Assembly: GCA_030836345.1 (NCBI GenBank)
Contig: JAURQA010000123.1
Coordinates: 1-8,922 of the forward strand
Direction of reading: 5' to 3'
DNA: 8,922 nucleotides
Source of the DNA: Bacteroidota bacterium
Lineage (GTDB): Bacteria > Bacteroidota > Bacteroidia > NS11-12g > UBA955
Positions 1 through 6,135 of this stretch are shown here, in pieces. Position 1 is the first letter of the stretch. Every line of letters starts with the position of its first letter. A model generated the notes under the pieces. The model searched no databases, was not told where the DNA came from, and worked only from the letters and a program-made list of their open reading frames with translations. Position numbers and translations under genes: made by a program.

Positions 1-340
1 GATTCTCTAAATATGAAATGAGAAGTTCGATTTCTTTACCATTTTTGGATTGAAGTATCTTTTTGGCATCCTTGACAATAACCAAATGGTACTCAGACAT
101 CATGGGATATCGTTTCGCACTTTCAATCACCTCATTAAGTTTATTACTCTCGCCGTAAAGTATGGTTTGATTAAATGATTTTTCTTCCTCCGGCAAGCAG
201 TGCTTATCAATCAATTGAATAGCCTTATCAATGAAATAATTCTCCGTTCCATGAAAAAGGTAAACGGGACTGAATTCTTTATCAAGAATTTGCTTCTCCA
301 GCTGTTGATAGTTTAATATGGCTGCGGCCGTTTGTCCCAC
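1..340 (-). CDS. holA: DNA polymerase III subunit delta, N-terminal part (runs off the window)
   Basis: This is the delta subunit of the clamp-loader complex, which opens the sliding clamp and loads it on DNA during replication. About 113 codons are present; the C-terminal two thirds lie beyond base 1. The recognisable stretch is FSPVYLFHGTENYFIDKA (about residues 23-40). It is the start of the AAA+-like domain, with the usual 'PVY.LHG.E.YFIDK' pattern of Bacteroidota HolA. It is followed by FNQTILYGES and by AKRYPMMSEYHLVIVKDA (about 75-92), also typical of the family. The start is taken as GTG at 340-338, since no ATG is in frame between it and the upstream TGA at 364-362, and family members have only about 10-20 residues before the PVY motif. 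An ATT at 361 is the only other, less likely, choice. The gene is divergent from the HsdR-N gene, an arrangement that recurs in Bacteroidota from memory. Confidence 0.9.
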   Translation of the reverse strand, partial: MGQTAAAILNYQQLEKQILDKEFSPVYLFHGTENYFIDKAIQLIDKHCLPEEEKSFNQTILYGESNKLNEVIESAKRYPMMSEYHLVIVKDAKKILQSKNGKEIELLISYLEN

Positions 341-346
341 TTCTTT

Positions 347-354
347 TATTTTTG
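347..354 (+). promoter_or_regulatory. Possible -7 box of a Bacteroidota-type promoter for the HsdR-N gene
   Basis: TATTTTTG fits the TAnnTTTG -7 consensus of Bacteroidota primary sigma factor. A start near 360 would leave a short leader before GTG 373 and would make TTG 352 unusable, so it agrees with the chosen start. No TTG at the expected 18-20 bp upstream is visible (TTTG at 331-334 is too close), so this is weak. Confidence 0.22.
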
Positions 355-372
355 CATCAATTCACTACATCT

Positions 373-819
373 GTGGAGCTAAATTTTCCAAAATATCAGT
401 TCAGAATTGAAGAACAAGGGCAAAAAAAGCGAATATTTGATAGTGTTCGCAAAAAATTTATCCCCCTAACCCCAGAAGAGTGGGTAAGGCAACATTGTTT
501 AAGGTACTTGCACGACGAAATGGGCGCCTCATACGGGTTAATGCAAGTAGAAAAGGAACAGGTATTTAATGGATTAAAGTTGCGTTTTGATGTCGCATTA
601 TATGGACGTTATGGAAAAGCCTTGTGTATTGTAGAATGTAAAAGGCCTGAAATACCATTGACCAAAGAGACGGTTATTCAAACTGCCAGGTATTATTCAG
701 GATTAGATGCGCCATATATTTGGATAACCAATGGTATTAACCATATTTGGTTTGAACGCATTGATGGGAAATTACATTTGTTGAAGGAAGAACCTAAATT
801 ACCTACCAGCAATTTATAA
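373..819 (+). CDS. Small protein with type I restriction HsdR N-terminal (PD-D/ExK-like) domain
   Basis: This stand-alone protein of about 148 residues matches the HsdR N-terminal domain family (HSDR_N_2), not a full restriction subunit. There is no helicase part and no hsdM or hsdS nearby. After the N-terminal FPKYQFRI it has LTPEEWVRQH (about residues 32-41). A nuclease-like core follows: RFDVALYG (Asp73) and IVECKRPE (Glu88, Lys90), spaced as in PD-(D/E)xK folds, then Gln103 and ARYYSG, and WITNG. The acidic and lysine residues are all present, so catalysis is possible, but activity is not established for this group. No ATG start exists. GTG at 373 is preferred because relatives begin just before the FP..FRI motif; TTG at 352 would add seven residues. 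Its 3' end overlaps the convergent lipoprotein gene by 17 bp. Proximity to holA hints at a housekeeping DNA role, which is inference. Confidence 0.82.
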   Translation: MELNFPKYQFRIEEQGQKKRIFDSVRKKFIPLTPEEWVRQHCLRYLHDEMGASYGLMQVEKEQVFNGLKLRFDVALYGRYGKALCIVECKRPEIPLTKETVIQTARYYSGLDAPYIWITNGINHIWFERIDGKLHLLKEEPKLPTSNL

Positions 820-1603
820 TTCGTTCTGAATTTTTACGTTCATAGCGAACGACAAAGTCGATGGCTCCATTGCTGAAGGGGTCTGTTTCTATTCGTCCTA
901 AATATTCTTCTTCTCTATATATATTGACGATACCTTTATTGGAGAGGGTGTTGCTCCCATTGCTTTGAATGGTTTGATCTAAATCAACTAAATACTGCTC
1001 TGTGGCACTTTGAAACAACAAACTTCCGCTATATGCCCTGCTAGATAAAAAGTTTAGGTCGAAGTTTTCAGGAGATATATTTAAGGATACGTTTCCCAAT
1101 AGCTGAGAGATATGTTCAGGCCCAATGATTTGTAATTGACTAATTAAAGAGTAATTAAGACCGCCTTTATGTACAAGAGTGAGTTGGCCAATCAGTTGCC
1201 TTTTTCCCGTATTAGAGCTAACAAAAAAATTGTCGGATTTGGTCCAGGTTACCTTGACTGTGTCTTGCTGCAGCCCACCTAAATTAGTTCCGTAGAACAG
1301 GGTTCGCCCTGTGGTACTTAAAAAGTCCCTTCTCTCTAAAAAGTCATGCGTTTTGACTGACCATTCTGTTCCGTCACCATCAGAGGTTAAGCTATCTTCA
1401 AAAGTAGGATTGAAATAACTGGGGTAAAGTTTATTTTCTTGATGCAAGCTATAAGCCAGAAGGCTGGGAACTTGTGTTTGTAAAATAGCAATAGAATAGC
1501 CTATTTCTTTTATGTAATTCGTTTCATTAGCCAACTGACTTTCCTTTTTACATGAAAACAAGCCGATGATAAATACGAAATATGTTAAGAACAAACGCGC
1601 CAT
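803..1603 (-). CDS. Predicted lipoprotein of unknown function, second of a tandem pair
   Basis: This is a 266-residue predicted cell-envelope lipoprotein. Residues 1-17 form a signal peptide (MARLFLTYFVFIIGLFS) ending in a lipobox LFSC with the lipidated Cys18, followed by KKES. The rest is beta-rich and Ser/Thr/Asn-rich, with no enzyme motif. It resembles its upstream neighbour in order and spacing: DSLTSDGDGTEWSV (70-83) against DSLLNDGSGIAYTL; FFVSSNTGKRQLIGQL (126-141) against FSTGDGTKTNQVNGTI; and GIVNIY ending in ETDPFSNGAIDFVV (224-252) against GVVKIV ending in DFDPFENQACDKVA. Unlike the neighbour, it lacks the conserved cysteines. The start is placed at ATG 1603 rather than a more upstream in-frame start, because this gives the signal peptide directly and sits one base after the stop of the upstream gene (TAA A ATG), which implies translational coupling. 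The function is unknown. Confidence 0.82.
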   Translation of the reverse strand: MARLFLTYFVFIIGLFSCKKESQLANETNYIKEIGYSIAILQTQVPSLLAYSLHQENKLYPSYFNPTFEDSLTSDGDGTEWSVKTHDFLERRDFLSTTGRTLFYGTNLGGLQQDTVKVTWTKSDNFFVSSNTGKRQLIGQLTLVHKGGLNYSLISQLQIIGPEHISQLLGNVSLNISPENFDLNFLSSRAYSGSLLFQSATEQYLVDLDQTIQSNGSNTLSNKGIVNIYREEEYLGRIETDPFSNGAIDFVVRYERKNSERIINCW

Positions 1604-1604
1604 T

Positions 1605-2480
1605 TTATTGAATGGTAAAAATAAATTCTCTTCTGCCCAACAAGGCCTTAGCAACTTTGTCACAGGCCTGGTTTTCAAACGGATCAAAATCGAGTTGTAG
1701 GTTTGCTTCGTTTGAGTTGACTATTTTAACCACCCCTTTTACAAAGGCTTGGGCACAGCCCTTTTCTATCCTTTTGGTCAGGGGTATGTTTTGATCAATG
1801 GACCAGCCGTAGGATTCGCCCGATTGTAATTTTCCACTTCCATTGCCAAAAATATCTTGAATGTTATCCAACAAGCCAATGGTTTGTGCTCCAGAGGTTG
1901 TTACCACTTCGCATATGCCAGATAGCTCTTGAGGAGCATTGGAATTGTCCTGGCTTACTTCTAAATCAGTAAAATCAATTTCCCAGGATTTACTTGATTT
2001 TCTTTGCCCTTCAATGGTTCCATTCACTTGATTCGTTTTTGTTCCATCTCCAGTGCTAAAACTATCTAATGTCATGGAAAATTGAGTGCTTGGTTCGTCC
2101 CAATTGCCGCTGATGGTGACTCTAATTTTTCCTGATCTGTATATATCATCGCCGCATTTAATGCCTCCAGGCTCTATGCTGTTTAATAGCCCAAAGTCCA
2201 ATGTATAAGCAATACCGCTGCCATCATTTAATAAACTATCTGTATACGTTAAGGTGACATTTTCATTGACAATACCAATAGGTCCAGAAGGTCTAATCCC
2301 ATTCAGTTGATTCACTTCTTCAACCACATTTAGAGAAGAAAAGAGCGAGGTTATAACAAGACTATATCCTTCTGCAGAAGCTATATTTTCTGTAGCTTTA
2401 GTTAGCGTTTCACATGTAGATAGCGCAAACCCTACCATTGCCGAAAAGCACATAAAAGCCAATGATGTTAATTTATTCAT
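1605..2480 (-). CDS. Secreted or lipid-anchored envelope protein of unknown function, first of a tandem pair
   Basis: This 291-residue protein has an N-terminal signal peptide (hydrophobic residues 4-20). Cys23 lies in ALSTC, which is close to a lipobox but has Thr at -1, so lipid anchoring is likely but not certain. The middle has TLDFG (93-97), then Cys109, RSGKIRVTISGNW (115-127), FSMTLDSFSTGDG (134-146) and NQVNGTIEG (150-158). The end has GVVKIVNSN (249-257) and LDFDPFENQACDKVA (263-277) followed by a final beta strand. From memory, this order of 'DFG, C, R.GKI, vtisG, ..v.G' and then 'lDFg..CD..a.' recurs in a large group of Bacteroidota surface lipoproteins annotated only as hypothetical. 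No catalytic motif is seen. It lies 44 bp after the aminotransferase gene, and it precedes the paralog-like lipoprotein by one base. A candidate promoter lies just upstream at 2493-2521. Confidence 0.82.
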   Translation of the reverse strand: MNKLTSLAFMCFSAMVGFALSTCETLTKATENIASAEGYSLVITSLFSSLNVVEEVNQLNGIRPSGPIGIVNENVTLTYTDSLLNDGSGIAYTLDFGLLNSIEPGGIKCGDDIYRSGKIRVTISGNWDEPSTQFSMTLDSFSTGDGTKTNQVNGTIEGQRKSSKSWEIDFTDLEVSQDNSNAPQELSGICEVVTTSGAQTIGLLDNIQDIFGNGSGKLQSGESYGWSIDQNIPLTKRIEKGCAQAFVKGVVKIVNSNEANLQLDFDPFENQACDKVAKALLGRREFIFTIQ

Positions 2481-2492
2481 TCTGATTTACTC

Positions 2493-2521
2493 CAATACTA
2501 ATACACCTAAATATAGGTCAA
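2493..2521 (-). promoter_or_regulatory. Candidate promoter for the two-gene envelope protein unit
   Basis: On the minus strand, TTG (2521-2519) is followed after 18 bp by TAGTATTG (2500-2493). This matches a Bacteroidota -33/-7 pair (TTG and TAnnTTTG) with one mismatch in the -7 box. It lies between the aminotransferase stop and ATG 2480 and would give a leader of only a few bases. If real, the lipoprotein pair can be transcribed apart from the aminotransferase. Confidence 0.35.
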
Positions 2522-2524
2522 CCC

Positions 2525-3712
2525 CTAATTTATATGAGAAGTAACATCCAATATTGTTTGACATATCATCTCAATTCTTTGTTTTGTAATATTTAAAGGT
2601 GGCGCAATCCTTAGACAATGAGGAGCATTTAGAAACCAGTCACTGAGTATTTTTTCTTCCAACAGTCCTTTTAAAACGCTCAAACAGTCTTCACTACTTT
2701 TATAATGCACAGCCAAAAGAAGGCCTTTTCCTGTTACTTTTTCTATTTTATCATGCTTAAGGAGTTGCTTAAACAGAGTTTCTTTTTTACTAATATCTTC
2801 TAGAGCTAAAACGCCAACAGTCAATTCCAGCGCTTTTTTTGATGCTGCGCAACTTACAGGGTGACCTCCAAAAGTAGATATATGTCCTAAAACTGGGAAA
2901 TCTGCAAATGTATCCATCATTTGTCTTGAACTTACCATTGCAGACATGGGCATTCCACCACCTAGCGCTTTACCCAATACGAGGATGTCTGGGGTAACAT
3001 CATACTGCTCAAAGGCAAACATGGACCCGCAGCGTCCAATACCCGTTTGTATTTCATCAAAAATAAGTAGCGTACAATGCCTGTCACAGAGCTCTCTTAA
3101 TTTTTTAAGGTAATTGATAGAGCAGGGGATAGCTCCTTTTTCAGCTTGGACAAGTTCTACTACCACACCGGCAATTTCATTCCAGGGGATTTCCTCTAGG
3201 CCCTGTATATCATTCTGTTCAATAAAATAGGTTTGGGAAATGAGTGGGCGATACTTATCCGTATAATACTCTGAACTCATTAAACTCATGGGCCCTTGAC
3301 CTGTTCCATGATATGCCATGGTATGCGCCGCAAAACTTGTTTTTTTTGTAACTCTTTTGGCTAACTTCATGGCAGCATCAATAGCTTCGGTACCCGAAGT
3401 CATAAAATAGGAAGAACTTAATGAATCTGGAAGTAAGGAAGCAAGCGTCTCTCCTAACAAATCTTGAGGTTTTTGGAGATATTCGCCATATACCATTACA
3501 TGCATGTGCTCATCTAATTGAGCCTTAGCTGCTTTAATAATCTCAGGATGGTTATGGCCTAAACTACACACAGAAATACCTGATATTAGGTCATAATATT
3601 TCTCATCGTTCGAAGCTGTTATAAATTCACCTTTAGCCTTTTTGACCTCTAGCCCCAGGGGATAGTGGCTGGTTGGTGCAAGATATTTGGAGAATAGTTT
3701 TCTTTGATTCAC
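2525..3712 (-). CDS. Class III PLP-dependent aminotransferase (acetylornithine/ornithine transaminase family)
   Basis: This is a fold-type I pyridoxal-phosphate aminotransferase of 395 residues, the normal length. In such enzymes an omega- or alpha-amino group is passed to a keto acid in the cytoplasm. In order it has YYDLISGISVCSLGHNHPEI (39-58, substrate-side entrance), the phosphate-binding SGTEA (106-110), AYHGTG (133-138), LLIFDEIQTGIGR (215-227, Asp219 pairing with the PLP nitrogen and Gln222 over the ring), LGKALGGGMP (246-255, with Lys248 as the Schiff-base lysine), HISTFGGHP (277-285, Thr280 to phosphate) and LRIAPPLNIT (367-376). All expected cofactor residues are present. The usual VVEP(V/I)QGE motif reads VVELVQAEKG (184-193), a modest deviation. 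The family is annotated variously as acetylornithine, ornithine or generic aspartate-family transaminase, and substrate cannot be told from sequence; no arginine or proline genes flank it. The start ATG 3712 agrees with family N-termini. A leader of about 110 bases follows a possible promoter at 3827-3834. Confidence 0.88.
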   Translation of the reverse strand: MNQRKLFSKYLAPTSHYPLGLEVKKAKGEFITASNDEKYYDLISGISVCSLGHNHPEIIKAAKAQLDEHMHVMVYGEYLQKPQDLLGETLASLLPDSLSSSYFMTSGTEAIDAAMKLAKRVTKKTSFAAHTMAYHGTGQGPMSLMSSEYYTDKYRPLISQTYFIEQNDIQGLEEIPWNEIAGVVVELVQAEKGAIPCSINYLKKLRELCDRHCTLLIFDEIQTGIGRCGSMFAFEQYDVTPDILVLGKALGGGMPMSAMVSSRQMMDTFADFPVLGHISTFGGHPVSCAASKKALELTVGVLALEDISKKETLFKQLLKHDKIEKVTGKGLLLAVHYKSSEDCLSVLKGLLEEKILSDWFLNAPHCLRIAPPLNITKQRIEMICQTILDVTSHIN

Positions 3713-3826
3713 ATTCTAGTTATCAGATTTGCTTTGGTCAGCTTAAGATTGCTCAAATATTTAATTCTCGAAGTTCTATCTACTCTGAGTTTACATTTTA
3801 TTTCAGCTATGCTGTTGCCTCCGTCG

Positions 3827-3834
3827 CAAATATA
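3827..3834 (-). promoter_or_regulatory. Possible -7 box for the aminotransferase gene
   Basis: On the minus strand this reads TATATTTG, an exact match to TAnnTTTG. It is 115 bp upstream of ATG 3712, so it predicts a leader of roughly 105-110 bases that contains one small CAGC-ATA-GCTG hairpin (3814-3804). No clear TTG lies about 18-19 bp upstream, so half of the usual promoter is missing. Confidence 0.3.
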
Positions 3835-3884
3835 CTTCGTTCATAGTTCTTTAGGATGAATTTTTTTATTTACTTATTGGGAGT

Positions 3885-3908
3885 GACCTTCAAAGGTCTT
3901 GCAGCAAG
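3885..3908. repeat. Two abutting short inverted repeats between the peptidase and aminotransferase genes
   Basis: GACCTTCAAAGGTC (3885-3898) is a perfect inverted repeat with 6-bp arms around CA. It shares base 3898 with CTTGCAGCAAG (3898-3908), which has 4-bp arms around a 3-base loop. They lie about 60-80 bp after the peptidase stop on the minus strand. There is no T-run after them on that strand (an A-run follows), so they are not a classic terminator. They could be a transcript-end structure or a protein-binding site, or they could be chance. Confidence 0.3.
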
Positions 3909-3966
3909 TCTTAGAATAGTATGAAAATTAAACATACCAAAACTACCAATAGGTATACTGCAGCGA

Positions 3967-6054
3967 TTATATGCGGACGCCTAACTCCTTAATAATATGT
4001 TCTGCCTTACTCACATATTTCATTACATAGATGCAATATCGGATATCAACGCCTAAACTTCGGCTATACGATTCATTCCAAGCATAATCATTAATTGTGG
4101 CTGTGAAACTTCTGTCAAAATTAACTCCAATAATTTCTCCGCGAGCATTTAGAATAGGGCTTCCGCTATTCCCACCTGTGGTATCTAAATTGTATAAAAT
4201 ATTGACAGCTACCTTTTTACTTTTCTTATCTAAGAAATATTTGGGTGGGTTAGCTACTCTTAAATTATCAGCTACAACTTTTGGAAGTCGATAGTCAGGT
4301 TTTGTATTTGCTTTTTCAAAAACACCATCTAAAGTGGAGAAAGGTAGGTGAGTTTCACCATCATTAGGACTGTATCTCTTAATGTATCCATAGGTTAATC
4401 GCAGTGTTGAATTCGCATCTGGAATAAAGCCAGATTTTTTATATTGTTCTCTGTATTTCGCATAGGTTGGCAAGAGCGCATCAATTTCTTTTGCATTTGA
4501 GTTAAAGATTTCAATGGATTCCATTAATTCTTTATGAAATAGATGATGAAAATCCATTAAGGCCGATGGAGTTTTACTGATTCTGCTGACTTTTAAGGCA
4601 TTTACTTTTTCTGGACTGAAAAATTTATCTTCACTTATTTTAGATTCATTAGCCTTGAACCAAGCTTTAATCTTGACATTATCTTCACTCAATCGTTTCA
4701 TTAATTCTAAAACAATCATTCGGTCCATTTGAGAGTCGCCTAGTTGGTATTCTTTCAGTAGCTTGGCCATCTCATTTTGTAGTTTTTCCTTTTGAGATTC
4801 GTCTCCGACCTTTTTGGCTAAAAGACTCATTTCACTTAATTGAGCTGCTGCTGAAAATGCCTTTGCATGATTTAATAAAAATAAATAATTGAATCGGTTG
4901 TTTGCCATATTTGTTTGGCTGCTCCAGAGCGCTTTAATTTTATTTATAACCGTTCTGCTTTCAGGGATACTAGACATCATTGCATCGTCCTCATCTAATC
5001 TTTGTTTAACCAGTTGAGTTCTTCTCAAACCTTGCATTTTTCCTCTGTAGTTTTTCTCTGTATTTTCTAGCCCCTGCAGTGTTCCTGCATAGCCCAGAAG
5101 TTTTGCCTCATCGTTTGCATACACATCCTTTATCTTGTTTATTCTCCATCTATACCAATTCTGGATAATGGGAAGTTGCTTTTTTTCTTGAAACTCAAGG
5201 TACCTTGCCGTTCTGTTTCTATAGGTTCTTCCTGGATAACCTAGAATAAATATAAAATCATTTTCATCAGCACCCGTAGCGTCAATTTTTAAATGTTGTT
5301 TTGGTTGGTAAGGAACATTATCCTTTGAATATTTTGCGGGTTTCCCATCCTTGCCAACATAGGCTCTAACAATACTAAAGTCACCCCCATGCCTTGGCCA
5401 TTCCCAATTATCTGTTTCTCCCCCGAATTGTCCTACTGTTTTGGGTGGAGCCACTACCAATCGAACATCTTCAAGCAAAATATACCGAAATAACATGTAG
5501 CTTCTACCTACAAACATGGTGCTTATTTGAACCTCTAATTCTGGCGTTTTTGCTCGCTCTGACGCCAATAACTTTTCTATATTCTTTTTTAGAATTTTAG
5601 ATTTTTCTTGGGCATTTAATTTTTCACTAACTCCATTTAAAATTTTAACGCTTACATCCTCATATTCCACGGTAATTCTACAAGGAGTTCCTAAGGGAAG
5701 CTCCTTGCTTTGATCGCTGGCAACAAACCCATTTTCTAAATAATTTTGATCCGTGGTACTTAATCGTGCTACACCTCCATAAACACAATGATGATTGGTA
5801 ATAATTAAGCCATCTTTACTAACAAAAGAGCCAGTACAACCTCCCAGTTTTACTAAAGCGTCGGATAAGGTTGTTTTTCCCGGTTTGAAAATATCATCTT
5901 CGTTTAATTTTAGACCCGCTTCTTTTAGTTGACTATAATTGACTAAATTAAGAGGAAACATTCCTTCCTCTTGGGTGTGAGAGCTTAACCCGAAAAGGCA
6001 AATGAATAAGCCTAGACCTACTAAGATTCTATTTTTTCTTTTTATTGGAGTCAT
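3967..6054 (-). CDS. S46-family serine dipeptidyl-peptidase, DPP11-like (Asp/Glu-type specificity residue)
   Basis: This exported peptidase of 695 residues (usual length about 700-720) removes dipeptides from the N-terminus of peptides in the periplasm. Residues 1-28 are a signal peptide with a hydrophobic core at 10-24. The chymotrypsin-like triad is visible: His89 in TNHHCVYG, Asp225 in RHGGDFS and Ser630 in GGNSGSP. The helical domain that caps the active site in S46 enzymes lies between them (about 285-540). IFILGYPGRTYR (268-279) is another family hallmark. Arg648 in VNFDRSF is exactly 18 residues after the serine. That is the position of Arg673 after Ser655 in Porphyromonas DPP11, which selects Asp or Glu at P1; DPP7 enzymes have Gly there. 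Acidic-P1 preference is therefore inferred. The C-terminus SVGVDIRY-like segment (SLGVDIRY, 666-673) is intact. It is transcribed away from the terC-like gene and stands alone, 254 bp before the aminotransferase. Confidence 0.95.
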   Translation of the reverse strand: MTPIKRKNRILVGLGLFICLFGLSSHTQEEGMFPLNLVNYSQLKEAGLKLNEDDIFKPGKTTLSDALVKLGGCTGSFVSKDGLIITNHHCVYGGVARLSTTDQNYLENGFVASDQSKELPLGTPCRITVEYEDVSVKILNGVSEKLNAQEKSKILKKNIEKLLASERAKTPELEVQISTMFVGRSYMLFRYILLEDVRLVVAPPKTVGQFGGETDNWEWPRHGGDFSIVRAYVGKDGKPAKYSKDNVPYQPKQHLKIDATGADENDFIFILGYPGRTYRNRTARYLEFQEKKQLPIIQNWYRWRINKIKDVYANDEAKLLGYAGTLQGLENTEKNYRGKMQGLRRTQLVKQRLDEDDAMMSSIPESRTVINKIKALWSSQTNMANNRFNYLFLLNHAKAFSAAAQLSEMSLLAKKVGDESQKEKLQNEMAKLLKEYQLGDSQMDRMIVLELMKRLSEDNVKIKAWFKANESKISEDKFFSPEKVNALKVSRISKTPSALMDFHHLFHKELMESIEIFNSNAKEIDALLPTYAKYREQYKKSGFIPDANSTLRLTYGYIKRYSPNDGETHLPFSTLDGVFEKANTKPDYRLPKVVADNLRVANPPKYFLDKKSKKVAVNILYNLDTTGGNSGSPILNARGEIIGVNFDRSFTATINDYAWNESYSRSLGVDIRYCIYVMKYVSKAEHIIKELGVRI

Positions 6055-6104
6055 ATTGTGGATTTTATTATGCTACGAAATTATAACAGTTTGATTAGCC
6101 CGAC

Positions 6105-6112
6105 TAACTTTG
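6105..6112 (+). promoter_or_regulatory. Possible -7 box for the TerC-family gene
   Basis: TAACTTTG is an exact TAnnTTTG match 23 bp before the TTG start at 6136, predicting a leader of about 18 bases. A TTTG at 6090-6093 is only 11 bp upstream, too near for a -33 element. On the other strand of the same 81-bp gap, TATAAT (6085-6080) followed by a near-match TAATTTCG could serve the peptidase gene. Confidence 0.3.
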
Positions 6113-6135
6113 CCATAACATTTTATTAAAGTCAT

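Noticed and set aside
373..819. A type I restriction system or defence island, suggested by the HsdR N-terminal domain
   Set aside because: The protein is only about 148 residues, with no helicase part, and no hsdM, hsdS or other defence gene lies in the window; the stand-alone domain beside holA fits a lineage-typical gene instead.
821..852. CGTTC/GAACG and TCGTTC/GAACGA inverted repeats as a terminator between the convergent genes
   Set aside because: The arms are 5-6 pairs, no T-run follows on either strand, and they lie inside lipoprotein coding sequence.
1604..1687. A longer N-terminus for the 803-1603 lipoprotein, using an in-frame start up to 1687
   Set aside because: It would put 28 residues before a clear lipoprotein signal peptide and overlap the upstream coding region; ATG 1603 gives a clean signal peptide and a one-base junction.
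6055..6135. A yybP-ykoY manganese riboswitch before the TerC-family gene
   Set aside because: The gap to the divergent gene is only 81 bp and the predicted leader is about 18 bases, too short for that element; no matching stems are seen.
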